Numbered from the stretch's first letter, positions 22,896-32,589 are shown. The stretch: 64,000 nt of DNA from Alicycliphilus sp. UBA6560 (GCA_002434305.1 DJJU01000006.1:620001-684000); one strand, 5' to 3'. The notes: generated by a model from the sequence alone, not told the origin. Translations and numbers: made by a program.

Positions 22896-24395
22896 ATGCC
22901 TTCTTCTTCCGACGTTCCCCACGACGCGACCAGCCCTGCCCCTCTGGAGGCGCCGTCCGCACGGCACGCGGCGCGCGCGCGCGTGGGCCTGAACCTGTTC
23001 TGGCGCACCTTCTTCCTGCTGTCGCTGCTGCTGGTGGGCAGCATCCTGGCCTGGCTGCAAACGCTGCGCGCGCTGGAGTTCGAGCCGCGCACGCTGCAGT
23101 CGGCGCAGCAGATCGCCTCACTTGTCAATCTGAGCCGCGCGGCGCTGATCCACGCGGACGCCATCGCCCGCGTGTCACTGCTCAAAACCATGGCCGACCA
23201 GGAGGGCGTGCGCATCCTGCCGCGCGAGCCGGGCGACCGCTTCGAGCAACTGGCGCCCTCGGCCCTGGGCTCGCGCCTGACCGACGAGCTGACCCAGCGG
23301 CTGGGCCCCGGCACCATCCTGGCGAGCAACGTCAACGGCGAGCCGGGCCTGTGGGTCGGCTTCACCATCAACGGCGACCCCAACTGGCTGCTGATGGACC
23401 GCTCGCGCCTGAGCACGGCCAGCGGCAAGACCTGGCTGATCTGGCTGATCACGGCCGGCGCGCTGTCGCTGGCCGGCGCTGCGGTCATCGCCCGGCTGAT
23501 CAACCGCCCGCTCAAGCAGCTGTCGTACGCGGCCAACCGCGTGCGCGACGGCGACTTCGCTGCCAGCCAGCTGGACGAGGGCGTGGTGACCAACGAGATC
23601 CGCGAGGTCAACATCGGCTTCAACCGCATGGCGCAAAAGCTCGCCAAGCTGGAGCAGGACCGCGCCGTCATGCTGGCCGGCATCTCCCACGACCTGCGCA
23701 CACCCCTGGCGCGCCTGCGCCTGGAGACCGAAATGAGCGTGGTGGACGATGTGGCCCGCCAGCACATGGTGGCCGACATCGTGCAGCTGGACGCCACCAT
23801 CGACAAATTCCTGGACTACGCGCGCCCGGACGGCGTGGTGCTCAACCCGGTCAACCTGCACGCCGTGGTTTCGTCCTGCGTTTACGCCGTGCAGGACCAC
23901 CGGGAGCTGGCCATCACCATGAACGTGCCGGAGGACCTGAACGTGCTGGCCGACGAGGTGGAGCTGGCGCGCGTGATCTCCAACCTGCTGGAAAACGCCC
24001 GCCGCTACGGCAAGGACGTGGAAACCGGCATCACCACGGTGGACATCGCGGCCAAGGCGCGTGAGAAATGGGTGCTGCTGAAACTGCGCGACCACGGCCC
24101 GGGCGCGCCGTCCGAGCAGCTGGCCAACCTGACCAAGCCGTTCTTCCGCGGCGACTCGGCCCGCACGGCCGCGGCCGGGGCCGGCCTGGGCCTGTCCATC
24201 GTCGACAAGACGGTGCAGCGGCTGGGCGGCATCTTCGCGTTGGCCAACTCGGCTTCCGGCGGCCTGGTGGCCCACGTGCAGCTGCAGCGCGCGCTCGACC
24301 TGCCGGGCGGCAAGGACCCGGAGCAGCGCCTGCAGCGCCCGCAGGTCAAGCGCCACCTGCCGCCCAGGTCGCACAAGGCGACGCGGCCGCTGTAG
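22896..24395 (+). CDS. envZ: EnvZ-type sensor histidine kinase
   Basis: A 499-residue inner-membrane kinase. Transmembrane helices lie at about residues 36-55 and 180-200 around a periplasmic domain of about 125 residues; a HAMP domain follows (LINRPLKQLSYAANRV), then the H-box GISHDLRTPLARL with His265, and an HATPase with the N-box NLLENARRYG and G-boxes DHGPGAP and GAGLGLSIV. The Lys/Arg-rich C-terminal tail is not conserved. It is the cognate partner of the regulator just upstream. Confidence 0.93.
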   Translation: MPSSSDVPHDATSPAPLEAPSARHAARARVGLNLFWRTFFLLSLLLVGSILAWLQTLRALEFEPRTLQSAQQIASLVNLSRAALIHADAIARVSLLKTMADQEGVRILPREPGDRFEQLAPSALGSRLTDELTQRLGPGTILASNVNGEPGLWVGFTINGDPNWLLMDRSRLSTASGKTWLIWLITAGALSLAGAAVIARLINRPLKQLSYAANRVRDGDFAASQLDEGVVTNEIREVNIGFNRMAQKLAKLEQDRAVMLAGISHDLRTPLARLRLETEMSVVDDVARQHMVADIVQLDATIDKFLDYARPDGVVLNPVNLHAVVSSCVYAVQDHRELAITMNVPEDLNVLADEVELARVISNLLENARRYGKDVETGITTVDIAAKAREKWVLLKLRDHGPGAPSEQLANLTKPFFRGDSARTAAAGAGLGLSIVDKTVQRLGGIFALANSASGGLVAHVQLQRALDLPGGKDPEQRLQRPQVKRHLPPRSHKATRPL

Positions 24396-24408
24396 CCGGG
24401 CTGCCCGG

Positions 24409-24888
24409 TCAGGCCCGGCGCAGCAGCACCACGGCACGCGCCTCCATGGCCGCGCCCTGCCCCACCGGCCCCAGCCGCTCGGCCGTCTTGGCCTTCACGT
24501 TCACCTGGCCGGGCGCCAGCTCCAGCACGTCGGCAATGCGCTCGCGCATGGCCGCGATGTGCGGCGCCAGGCGCGGCGCCTGGGCGATGACGGTGGTGTC
24601 GATGTTCACCACGGCGTAGCCCTCGGCAGCCACGCGGCGCCCCACCTCGGCCAGCAGCACGCTGGAGTCGGCACCGCGAAAGCGCGCGTCGGTGTCGGGG
24701 AAATGGCTGCCGATGTCGCCCAGCGCCGCGGCGCCCAGCAGCGCGTCGGTGATGGCGTGCAGCAGCACGTCGGCGTCCGAATGGCCCATCAGTCCGGTGC
24801 GGTGCGGAATGTCCACCCCGCCAATGACCAGCCGCCGCCCGGGCACCAGGGCGTGCACGTCCCAGCCCTCGCCAATCCTGAAATCCAT
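24409..24888 (-). CDS. ispF: 2-C-methyl-D-erythritol 2,4-cyclodiphosphate synthase IspF
   Basis: MEP-pathway isoprenoid enzyme. The 159-residue product has [11 protein letters not shown] (metal-binding Asp and His), [15 protein letters not shown] and the [14 protein letters not shown] phosphate/isoprenoid segment. The ATG at 24888 gives the usual length; an ATG at 24915 would add nine residues. It follows ispD by 48 bases on the same strand, so the two probably form one transcript. Confidence 0.96.
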   Translation of the reverse strand: MDFRIGEGWDVHALVPGRRLVIGGVDIPHRTGLMGHSDADVLLHAITDALLGAAALGDIGSHFPDTDARFRGADSSVLLAEVGRRVAAEGYAVVNIDTTVIAQAPRLAPHIAAMRERIADVLELAPGQVNVKAKTAERLGPVGQGAAMEARAVVLLRRA

Positions 24889-24936
24889 CTGAGTCGCGCT
24901 TTCTGTTCGATTCATTCGTGGTGCATTGCGCCCCGG

Positions 24937-25794
24937 TCAACGGACCGGGCGCGAGAAGAAGACGGCGGCATCCGCCCCCGTGGCCGCCTCGCCGCCGGAG
25001 CCGGCGAAGCGCGCCACGGTGGCGCCGTGCAGACGCTGGGCCAGCACGGCCTCGGCCAGGGCGAAGTCTTCGGGGTAGGTGACCTTGAAGTTCTGCGCGC
25101 TGCCGGGTACCAGGCGCGGACGCATGCCCATGGCCTCCATGGCGCTGGCCTCGTCGGTGGCGGCGGCGCCCATGTGCTCCAGGGCCTCGCGCAGCGCGCC
25201 CAGGCGGAACATCTGCGGCGTCTGGGCCAGCCACTTGTCGCTGCGGTCCACGGTGGCGGCCACGCGCACGCCCGAAGGGCCGTCGGTGACGGTCTTGAGG
25301 GTGTCGGCCAGCTTGTGCCCCAGCAGGCCGCCCACGCCGTCGTGCTGGCAGGCATCGATCAGCGCGTCGATTTGCGCCGTGGTCACCAGGCAGCGCGCGG
25401 CGTCGTGCACCAGCACCCAGTCGGCGTCGTGCGCGCCGCGCTCGGCCAGCGCCTTCAGGCCGCCCAGCACGGTGTCCGCCCGCGTGGCGCCGCCGCAGGG
25501 CACGGCGAAGAACAGCGGGTGGCGATGCTGGTCGAAAAACGTATCGCCCGGCGCCACGGCCACCAGCGTGCCGGCCAGCCGCGCCACGCCGAAGAAAGCC
25601 GCCAGCGTGTGCAGCACCAGGGGCTGGCCGGCCACACGCTGATACTGCTTGGGCAGGGACTGCACGGCGCGTGGCGCCAGCGCGCGGCTGCCCGTGCCGG
25701 CGCAGGGCACCAGGCCCCACAGGCGCGCGGGCGGGACTGCCGCGGGCGCGGCAGTCTGGCGCAACAGCGCGCCAAAGGCGGACGACTCGATCAT
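24937..25794 (-). CDS. ispD: 2-C-methyl-D-erythritol 4-phosphate cytidylyltransferase IspD
   Basis: Transfers CMP from CTP to MEP in isoprenoid synthesis. The 285-residue protein has the nucleotide-binding LVPCAGTGSR and PKQYQRVAGQPLV, VHDAARC, and KVTYPEDFALAE near the end. The loop between GSR and PKQY is longer than in E. coli and the N-terminus has about 28 extra residues, which fits Comamonadaceae homologues. An alternative ATG lies three codons upstream. The start is 61 bases from the divergent mfd start. Confidence 0.93.
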   Translation of the reverse strand: MIESSAFGALLRQTAAPAAVPPARLWGLVPCAGTGSRALAPRAVQSLPKQYQRVAGQPLVLHTLAAFFGVARLAGTLVAVAPGDTFFDQHRHPLFFAVPCGGATRADTVLGGLKALAERGAHDADWVLVHDAARCLVTTAQIDALIDACQHDGVGGLLGHKLADTLKTVTDGPSGVRVAATVDRSDKWLAQTPQMFRLGALREALEHMGAAATDEASAMEAMGMRPRLVPGSAQNFKVTYPEDFALAEAVLAQRLHGATVARFAGSGGEAATGADAAVFFSRPVR

Positions 25795-25855
25795 GGGCGG
25801 CATTCTAGAATCGCCCCTCGCCGCGCAAAGCCTGCACCGCCGCGGCGCCTCTCGC

Positions 25856-28800
25856 ATGGACCTTCTTCCCAAAATCCCCCCCGGAAAACGCCACGCCCTG
25901 CCCCGCCCGCCCGGCAGCGCCGACGCCCTGCTGCTGGCCCGCCTGGGCGAGCGCGAAAAAGCCGCCGGCCGCATCACCGCCATCGTCACGGCGGACGCCA
26001 CCGATGCACAGCGGCTGATCGATGAGCTGGCCTTCTTCGCGCCCGCGCTGCGCTGCGCCCTGTTCCCCGACTGGGAGACGCTGCCCTATGACAGCTTCTC
26101 GCCCCACCAGGACCTGATCAGCGAGCGCCTGGCCACGCTCTGGCGCATCTCGCAGGGCGAGGCGGACGTGGTGCTGGTGCCCGCCACCACCGCGCTGTAC
26201 CGGCTGGCGCCGCAGTCCTTCCTTGCGGCCTACACCTTCCACTTCAAGACCGGCCAGAAGCTGGACGAGGCACGCCTGCGCGCCCAGCTGACGCTGGCCG
26301 GCTATCAGAACGTGTCGCAGGTGGTTAGCCATGGCGAATATGCCGTGCGCGGCGGCCTGATCGACCTGTTCCCCATGGGCTCCAGCGTGCCCTACCGGGT
26401 GGATTTGTTCGACGACGAGATCGACTCCATCCGCACCTTCGACCCCGACAGCCAGCGCAGCCTGTATCCCGTGCCGGAGATCCGCCTGCTGCCGGGCCGC
26501 GAATTCCCCATGGACGACGCGGCGCGCTCGCGCTTTCGTCAGCGCTGGCGCGAGCTGCTGGAGGGCGACCCGACCCGCAGCCGCATCTATAAGGACATGG
26601 GCGCGGGCATCGCCACGGCCGGCATCGAGTACTACCTGCCGCTGTTCTTCGAAGATACGGCCACCGTCTTCGACTACCTGGGCCCGCAGGCCACGGTGGT
26701 GCTGCACGGCGACCTGGAGGCCGCCTTCCAGCGCTTTTGGCAGGACACGCGCGAGCGCTACCGCCTGATCCAGGGCGACCCGGACCATCCCGCCCTGCCG
26801 CCCGAGACGCTGTTTCTGTCGGCCGACCAGTTCTACGGCCAGGCCAAGGCGCACGCCCAGCTGGCGCTGCGCCCCGGCGTGCAGGACGTGGCCGACAGCG
26901 CGCACTTCCAGCCGCTGCCCGAGCTGTCCGTGGTGCGCGGCGCCGACGACCCTCTGGCGCGGCTGCAGTCGCACATCGCTACCGGCCAGCGGCGCACCCT
27001 GTTGCTGGCCGAGAGCGCCGGCCGGCGCGAAAGCCTGCTGGACTTTCTGCGCGCCTCGGGCCTGAACCCGCCGGCGTTCGACTCCCTGGCCGAGTTCCAG
27101 TCCACCGCCGAGGAGCGCGTGGGCATCGCCACCGGCGCGCTGGCCCAGGGCTTCGCCTGGATCGACGGCGGCATCGACTTCGTCACCGAGACCGAGCTGT
27201 TCGCCACCGCCGGCACCACGCGCCGGCGCAAGAAGCAGGAGCAGGCCAGCGACGTCGAAGCGCTGATCAAGGACCTGTCCGAGCTGAAGGTGGGCGACCC
27301 GGTGGTGCACACCCAACACGGCATCGGCCGCTACCGTGGCCTGGTGAACATGGATGTGGGCCAGAAGAACTCCGACGGCACGCCTGCGCTGCAGGAGTTC
27401 CTCCACCTGGAATACGCCGACAAGGCCGTGCTGTACGTGCCCGTGAGCCAGCTGCAGCTGATCGGCCGCTACACCGGCGTGTCGCCCGACGAGGCGCCGC
27501 TGCACAAGCTGGGCAGCGGCCAGTGGGACAAGGCGCGGCGCAAGGCGGCCGAGCAGGTGCGCGACACCGCCGCCGAGCTGCTCAACATCTACGCCCGCCG
27601 CGCCGCGCGCCAGGGCCACGCCTTCCGCTATCCGGCGCAGGACTACGAAGAGTTCGCCAACGACTTCGGCTTCGAGGAGACGGCCGACCAGAAGGCCGCC
27701 ATCCACGCCGTGGTGCAGGACATGATCAGCCCCCAGCCCATGGACCGCCTGGTCTGCGGCGACGTGGGCTTCGGCAAGACCGAGGTCGCCCTGCGCGCCG
27801 CCTTCGTGGCCGTGGCGGGCGGCAAGCAGGTGGCCTTCCTGGCCCCCACCACGCTGCTGGCCGAGCAGCACTACCGCACCCTGGCCGACCGCTTCAGCAA
27901 ATGGCCGGTCAAGGTCGCCGAGGTCTCGCGCTTTCGCTCGGGCAAGGAGATCACCGCGGCCGTCAAGGGCATTGCCGACGGCACGGTGGACATCGTCGTG
28001 GGCACGCACAAGCTGCTGTCCCAGTCCACGCAGTTCAAGAACCTGGGCCTGCTCATCATCGACGAGGAGCATCGCTTCGGCGTGCGCCACAAGGAGGCCA
28101 TGAAGGCGCTGCGCGCCGAGGTGGACGTCCTGACGCTCACCGCCACGCCGATTCCGCGCACCATGGGCATGGCGCTGGAGGGGCTGCGCGACCTGAGCGT
28201 GATCGCCACCGCCCCGCAGCGGCGGCTGGCCATCAAGACCTTCGTGCGCAGCGAGAACAACGGCGTGATCCGCGAAGCCGTGCTGCGCGAATTGAAGCGC
28301 GGCGGCCAGTGCTACTTCCTGCACAACGAGGTCGAGACCATCGAGAACCGCCGCCAGGCGCTGGAGAAGATCCTGCCCGAGGCGCGCATCGCCATCGCCC
28401 ACGGCCAGATGCCCGAGCGCGAGCTGGAGCGCGTCATGCGCGACTTCGTGGCGCAGCGCTTCAACGTGCTGCTGTGCTCGACCATCATCGAGACGGGGAT
28501 CGACGTGCCCAGCGCCAACACCATCGTCATCAGCCGCGCCGACCGCTTCGGTCTGGCGCAGCTGCACCAGCTGCGCGGGCGCGTGGGCCGCAGTCACCAC
28601 CAGGCCTATGCCTACCTGATGGTGCCCGACATGGAGAGCCTGACCAAGCAGGCCAGCCAGCGCCTGGAGGCCATCCAGCAAATGGAAGAGCTGGGCAGCG
28701 GCTTCTACCTGGCCATGCACGACCTGGAGATCCGCGGCGCCGGCGAGGTGCTGGGCGAGAACCAGAGCGGCAACATGCTGGAGGTGGGCTTCCAGCTCTA

Positions 28801-29332
28801 CAACGAGATGCTGTCCGAGGCCGTGCGCAGCCTGAAGGCCGGCAAGGAGCCCGACCTGCTGTCGCCCATGCAGGCCGCCACCGACATCAACCTGCACGCG
28901 CCCGCCCTGCTGCCCGAGGACTATTGCGGCGACGTGCACCTGCGCCTGTCGTTCTACAAGAAGCTGGCCACGGCCAAGACCGGCGAGCAGATCGACGCGC
29001 TGCTGGAAGAGCTGGTGGACCGCTTCGGCAAGCTGCCGCCGCAGGCGCAGGCGCTGATCGACGTGCACCGCCTGCGCGTCTTGAGCCAGTCCTACGGCGT
29101 GGTCAAGGTGGATGCGGCGCCGGGCGTCATCACCATCACCTTCAAGCCCCAGCCGCCGGTGGACCCGATGGCCATCATCCATCTGATCCAGAAGAACAAG
29201 CACATCAAGCTGGCGGGCAACGAAAAGCTGCGCATCGAGCGCGAACTGCCCGAGGCGTCGGCCCGCGCCCAGATGGTGCGCGACGTGCTGCGCAGCCTGG
29301 GCAAGCCGCTGACCGAGGCCGTGCCAGCCTAG
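25856..29332 (+). CDS. mfd: Transcription-repair coupling factor Mfd
   Basis: DNA translocase that displaces stalled RNA polymerase and recruits UvrA. At 1158 residues it has the UvrB-homology region (PDWETLPYDSFSPHQDLISERL), the RNA polymerase-interaction domain opening GDPVVHTQHGIGRYRG, and RecG-like helicase motifs: Walker A VCGDVGFGKTEVALRAAF, DEEHRFGVRHKE, TATPIPRTM and RVGRSHHQAYAYL. The C-terminal TRCF domain ends the protein. The ATG at 25856 starts the conserved N-terminus. Confidence 0.97.
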   Translation: MDLLPKIPPGKRHALPRPPGSADALLLARLGEREKAAGRITAIVTADATDAQRLIDELAFFAPALRCALFPDWETLPYDSFSPHQDLISERLATLWRISQGEADVVLVPATTALYRLAPQSFLAAYTFHFKTGQKLDEARLRAQLTLAGYQNVSQVVSHGEYAVRGGLIDLFPMGSSVPYRVDLFDDEIDSIRTFDPDSQRSLYPVPEIRLLPGREFPMDDAARSRFRQRWRELLEGDPTRSRIYKDMGAGIATAGIEYYLPLFFEDTATVFDYLGPQATVVLHGDLEAAFQRFWQDTRERYRLIQGDPDHPALPPETLFLSADQFYGQAKAHAQLALRPGVQDVADSAHFQPLPELSVVRGADDPLARLQSHIATGQRRTLLLAESAGRRESLLDFLRASGLNPPAFDSLAEFQSTAEERVGIATGALAQGFAWIDGGIDFVTETELFATAGTTRRRKKQEQASDVEALIKDLSELKVGDPVVHTQHGIGRYRGLVNMDVGQKNSDGTPALQEFLHLEYADKAVLYVPVSQLQLIGRYTGVSPDEAPLHKLGSGQWDKARRKAAEQVRDTAAELLNIYARRAARQGHAFRYPAQDYEEFANDFGFEETADQKAAIHAVVQDMISPQPMDRLVCGDVGFGKTEVALRAAFVAVAGGKQVAFLAPTTLLAEQHYRTLADRFSKWPVKVAEVSRFRSGKEITAAVKGIADGTVDIVVGTHKLLSQSTQFKNLGLLIIDEEHRFGVRHKEAMKALRAEVDVLTLTATPIPRTMGMALEGLRDLSVIATAPQRRLAIKTFVRSENNGVIREAVLRELKRGGQCYFLHNEVETIENRRQALEKILPEARIAIAHGQMPERELERVMRDFVAQRFNVLLCSTIIETGIDVPSANTIVISRADRFGLAQLHQLRGRVGRSHHQAYAYLMVPDMESLTKQASQRLEAIQQMEELGSGFYLAMHDLEIRGAGEVLGENQSGNMLEVGFQLYNEMLSEAVRSLKAGKEPDLLSPMQAATDINLHAPALLPEDYCGDVHLRLSFYKKLATAKTGEQIDALLEELVDRFGKLPPQAQALIDVHRLRVLSQSYGVVKVDAAPGVITITFKPQPPVDPMAIIHLIQKNKHIKLAGNEKLRIERELPEASARAQMVRDVLRSLGKPLTEAVPA

Positions 29333-29360
29333 TTGCAATGAAATATGAACCCAGCCCTTA

Positions 29361-29390
29361 CTGGATAAGCGCAAGCAGCTATCAAAAGCG
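29361..29390. repeat. Degenerate half of the dispersed repeat
   Basis: CTGGATAAGCGCAAGCAGCT followed by ATCAAAA preserves one arm of the repeat between mfd and the next gene; the partner arm is lost. Confidence 0.5.
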
Positions 29391-29434
29391 CAGCGCCAGG
29401 CAGGGATCCGGGGTGTGCGAACGAGGCACTGGCC

Positions 29435-30109
29435 ATGCTGTTTGAAGCCGCCCTGGCCGTGCTGGCCCTGGCGCTGGCCCTGGCGGCGCGGCCCTGGCGG
29501 CTGCTGGCCAGCCGCAAGCCCCTGGCGCATGAAACCCACGGCGCGCCGGCCGCGCTGTGGACGCCGCTGCTGGCCACGCTGGCCGTCCTGCCCTGGGCCT
29601 GGGCCCTGCCCACGCTGCACCGCATGCCGCTGCAGCTGCAGTGGTCCGGCGCCTGCCTGGTGCTGTTGATGCTGGGCTGGCCGCTGGCCGTGCCCACGCT
29701 GTTGGCCGTGGGGGCGCTGGCCTGCGCCTTCTCGCCCGGCCTGGCCTGGCCCGAGGCATTGGGCCTGGCCGTCTGGGCGGGCGTGGTGCCCGCCACGCTG
29801 GCACTGCTGCTGGGCGCCCTTGTGCGCCGGCTGATGGGCGAGCGCACCCTGGGCGGCGCGCGCGCCTTCGTCTACGTGCTGGGCCGGGGTTTTCTGGGCA
29901 CGGCGGCGTGCATGTTCATCGCCGGCACGCTTGCCCAGTGGACGGGACATGTGCTGCCCGGCGTGGGCGAAGGCCTGTCGCTGGTGGCGCGCTGGCTCAT
30001 GGCCTGGGGCGACGCCTTCGTGACTGGCATGCTGTGCGCCGTGTTCGTGGCCTTCAAGCCGCAGTGGCTGGCGACCTGGTCGGACGACATCTACCTGCGC
30101 CGGCCCTGA
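29435..30109 (+). CDS. Predicted multi-pass membrane protein (COG3235-like)
   Basis: A 224-residue hydrophobic protein with about six predicted transmembrane helices (for example FEAALAVLALALALAAR, ALWTPLLATLAVLPWAWAL, WPLAVPTLLAVGALACAF). The ending WGDAFVTGMLCAVFVAFKPQ then WLATWSDDIYL resembles COG3235 membrane proteins related to energy-coupling-factor permeases; this is recalled similarity, not a search result. It sits alone between mfd and serB with an 82-base pyrimidine-rich gap before serB. The transported substrate is unknown. Confidence 0.6.
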   Translation: MLFEAALAVLALALALAARPWRLLASRKPLAHETHGAPAALWTPLLATLAVLPWAWALPTLHRMPLQLQWSGACLVLLMLGWPLAVPTLLAVGALACAFSPGLAWPEALGLAVWAGVVPATLALLLGALVRRLMGERTLGGARAFVYVLGRGFLGTAACMFIAGTLAQWTGHVLPGVGEGLSLVARWLMAWGDAFVTGMLCAVFVAFKPQWLATWSDDIYLRRP

Positions 30110-30191
30110 GGGACAATCCAGGGCCCTGCCGGCGCGCCCGGCCGCCTTCCCTTTCCTTCTTCCTTCTCTTCTTTTCGCTTCTCTCCCGTCC

Positions 30192-30908
30192 ATGTCCGCT
30201 ACCGCTTCCGAATTCGCTCCCGGCCTCGTCGTGCAGGGCTTCCAGCCGCCGCTGCGCCTGGCCGACTACAAGCTCATCGCCTTCGACATGGACTCCACCT
30301 TGATCAGCATCGAGTGCGTAGACGAGATCGCCGACGCCGCCGGCAAGAAGGCCGAGGTGGCGGCCATCACCGAGGCGGCCATGCAGGGCGTGATCACCGA
30401 CTACAAGGAAAGCCTGCGCCAGCGTGTGGCGCTGCTCCAGGGCGTGGAACTGGCCCACCTGGAGCATGTGTTCACCGAGCGCCTGCGCTTCAACCCCGGC
30501 GCGCGGGAGCTGATCGACGCCGCCAAGGCCGCCGGCCTGGCCACGTTGCTGGTCTCGGGCGGCTTCACGTTCTTCTCCGATCGCGTGAAGGCGCACCTGG
30601 GCATCCAGTTCGCCCGCGCCAACGTGCTGGAGATCGAGGGCGGCCGCCTCACCGGCCGCATGGTCGACCAGCCCTGGGGCGACATCTGCGACGGCGCGGA
30701 AAAGCGCCGCACGCTGCTGGAGGTGGCCTCGCTCATGGGCATCGACCCGCGCCAGGCCATCGCCGTGGGCGACGGCGCCAACGACCTGCCCATGATGGGC
30801 GCGGCCGGCCTGTCGGTGGCCTACCACGCCAAGCCGGCCGTGCGCGCCCAGGCCCAGGTGGCCATCAACAGCGGCGGGCTGGACCGGCTGCTGGAAGTGC
30901 TGCGCTGA
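30192..30908 (+). CDS. serB: Phosphoserine phosphatase SerB
   Basis: HAD-superfamily phosphatase for the last step of serine synthesis. In the 238-residue protein motif I is FDMDSTL (nucleophile Asp32, acid Asp34), motif II is VSGGFTFF, and motif III is AVGDGANDLPMM. It lacks the N-terminal ACT domain of E. coli SerB and matches the shorter betaproteobacterial form. Confidence 0.94.
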   Translation: MSATASEFAPGLVVQGFQPPLRLADYKLIAFDMDSTLISIECVDEIADAAGKKAEVAAITEAAMQGVITDYKESLRQRVALLQGVELAHLEHVFTERLRFNPGARELIDAAKAAGLATLLVSGGFTFFSDRVKAHLGIQFARANVLEIEGGRLTGRMVDQPWGDICDGAEKRRTLLEVASLMGIDPRQAIAVGDGANDLPMMGAAGLSVAYHAKPAVRAQAQVAINSGGLDRLLEVLR

Positions 30909-30930
30909 CCGCGCGGCCGGGCGCTACTGT

Positions 30931-30980
30931 ATTCATAGCTGCCTGCGCTTGCAGAGCAAGCGTCTGGCCTGCTTTTGGCC
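30931..30980. repeat. Dispersed stem-loop repeat after serB
   Basis: ATAGCTGCCTGCGCTTGCAG followed by AGCAAGCGTCTGGCC: a slightly degenerate copy with the same GCGCTTG/CAAGCG arms. Confidence 0.7.
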
Positions 30981-31000
30981 TAAATCCGTCCAGATAAGTC

Positions 31001-31032
31001 TTTTATTTCATATATGGTTATGAAAATAAAAA
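31001..31032. promoter_or_regulatory. AT-rich inverted repeat upstream of the MetQ-like gene
   Basis: TTTTATTTCATA and TTATGAAAATAAAA form an imperfect inverted repeat in an AT-rich island 107 bases before the ATG. Comparable AT-rich palindromes precede CysB-controlled sulfur-uptake genes in this group; assignment to CysB is inference. Confidence 0.35.
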
Positions 31033-31138
31033 CTTCGGGGCAGTCTTTTCCCGCGCTTACACTGCAGCCCTGGCATTCGCCCTCTTGTCACGGCAGACGC
31101 AGTCTGCTAGCTCATTTCAAGAAAAGGAATTGTTCCCC

Positions 31139-31924
31139 ATGCTGAAGAAATCCCTCACGGCCCTCGCCCTGGCCGCCGCCGCCCTGGCCGCCCACGCCGC
31201 CGACGTGCTGAAAGTGGCCGCCACGGCCGTGCCCCACGCCGAGATCCTGAACTTCGTGAAGCCCCAGCTCAAGGCCCAGGGCGTGGACCTGCAGGTCAAG
31301 GAATTCAGCGACTACGTGCAGCCCAACGCCGCCGTCGAGGACAAGCAGCTGGACGCCAACTTCTTCCAGCACCAGCCCTACCTGGACAGCTACAACAAGG
31401 ACCGCAAGAGCAGCCTGGTGATGGTCCCCAACGGCAAGGTGCACGTGGAGCCCTTCGGTGCCTATTCCAGCAAGATCAAGAACGTGAAGGACCTGAAGGA
31501 CGGCGCCACCATCGCCATCCCCAACGACCCCTCCAACGGCGGCCGCGCCCTGATCCTGCTGGCCAAGCAGGGCCTGATCGAACTGAAGGACCCCAAGAGC
31601 CTGACGCCCACGCCGCTGGACGTGGCCAAGAACCCGAAGAAGCTCAAGTTCAAGGAGCTGGAGGCGCCCCTGCTGCCGCGCGCCCTGGCCGACGTGGACC
31701 TGGCCCTGATCAACACCAACTACGCCATCGAGGCCAAGCTCAATCCCACCAAGGATGCGCTGTTCATCGAAGGCTCCGACTCGCCCTACACCAACATCGT
31801 GGCCGCCCGCGCCGACCGGGCCAACGATCCGGTCATCGCCAAGCTGGTGAACGCGCTGCACACGCCCGAGGTGAAGAAGTTCATCGAGGAAAAGTACAAG
31901 GGCGCCGTCGTCCCGGCGTTCTGA
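31139..31924 (+). CDS. metQ: MetQ/NlpA-family methionine-type substrate-binding protein
   Basis: A 261-residue periplasmic binding protein. LKVAATAVPHAEILNFVKPQ opens the mature NlpA/MetQ domain; LDANFFQHQPYLD and ANTNY-like INTNYAIEA blocks are family markers. The signal peptide ends in AAHAAD with no lipobox Cys, so the product should be soluble periplasmic rather than a lipoprotein. AAGGA lies 12 bases before the ATG. No ABC ATPase or permease is adjacent, so it must work with components encoded elsewhere. Methionine as ligand is inferred from family. Confidence 0.85.
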   Translation: MLKKSLTALALAAAALAAHAADVLKVAATAVPHAEILNFVKPQLKAQGVDLQVKEFSDYVQPNAAVEDKQLDANFFQHQPYLDSYNKDRKSSLVMVPNGKVHVEPFGAYSSKIKNVKDLKDGATIAIPNDPSNGGRALILLAKQGLIELKDPKSLTPTPLDVAKNPKKLKFKELEAPLLPRALADVDLALINTNYAIEAKLNPTKDALFIEGSDSPYTNIVAARADRANDPVIAKLVNALHTPEVKKFIEEKYKGAVVPAF

Positions 31925-31957
31925 CCACGGCGCGCGTTTCGTACCGCGCCCAACCAC

Positions 31958-31987
31958 AAAGCGCTGCCCGCGGGCAGCGCTTTTTTG
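31958..31987 (+). terminator. Terminator after the MetQ-like gene
   Basis: AAAGCGCTGCC-CGCG-GGCAGCGCTTTTTT, an eleven-base-pair stem with a tetraloop and a T-tract, 33 bases after the stop. Confidence 0.93.
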
Positions 31988-32091
31988 CGTCCGGCCTCAC
32001 ACCAATGCGGGGAAATTGTCAGTATTGGTAACGCGCGGCTGCTATGCTTGGCGGGTTCATCGCCCCCCGGGCCCTTGAAGGAGTCTTGCCC

Positions 32092-32589
32092 ATGCTGTCC
32101 ACCCACGCCCAGCGTTCCACATCCGCCACCGCCAACGCAGCGGAATACCTCACCTTCCGCCTGGGCCAGGAGGAGTACGGCATCGACATCCTGCGCGTGC
32201 AGGAAATCCGCTCCTACGAGCAGCCCACCCGCATGGCGCACGCGCCGGAGTTCATCAAGGGCGTGATCGATCTGCGCGGCGTGATCGTGCCCATCGTGGA
32301 CCTGCGCCTGAAGCTGCAGTGCGAGACGGCCGAATACACCGACTTCACCGTGGTCATCATCCTGAACGTGGGCGGCACGGTGCTGGGCGCCGTGGTGGAC
32401 GCCGTGGCCGACGTGGTGGCCCTGCCGGCCGAGGCCATCAAGCCCGCGCCGCAGTTCCAGGGCCGTGTGGACTCGTCCTTCGTGCGCGGCATCGCCACCG
32501 TGGGCGAGCGCATGCTGATCGTGGTGGACATCGAGTCGCTGCTCAGCAGCTCGGAGATGGGCCTGGTCAAGTCCGCCGCCAGCGCCTGA
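32092..32589 (+). CDS. cheW: CheW-type chemotaxis coupling protein
   Basis: A 165-residue single CheW domain: YLTFRLGQEEYGIDILRVQE opens it, followed by FIKGVIDLRGVIVPIVDLR, DAVADVV and FVRGIATVGERMLIVVDIE. It would link methyl-accepting receptors to CheA. AAGGAG lies eight bases before the ATG; an upstream in-frame ATG at 32044 lacks this. No cheA or receptor is near, so it is an orphan copy closed by its own terminator. Confidence 0.93.
   Translation: MLSTHAQRSTSATANAAEYLTFRLGQEEYGIDILRVQEIRSYEQPTRMAHAPEFIKGVIDLRGVIVPIVDLRLKLQCETAEYTDFTVVIILNVGGTVLGAVVDAVADVVALPAEAIKPAPQFQGRVDSSFVRGIATVGERMLIVVDIESLLSSSEMGLVKSAASA

Noticed and set aside
25805..30193. A 1462-codon open frame on the reverse strand across mfd
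   Set aside because: It is the antisense shadow of a GC-rich gene; its translation is His/Gln/Ala-rich with no motifs, while mfd on the + strand is complete.
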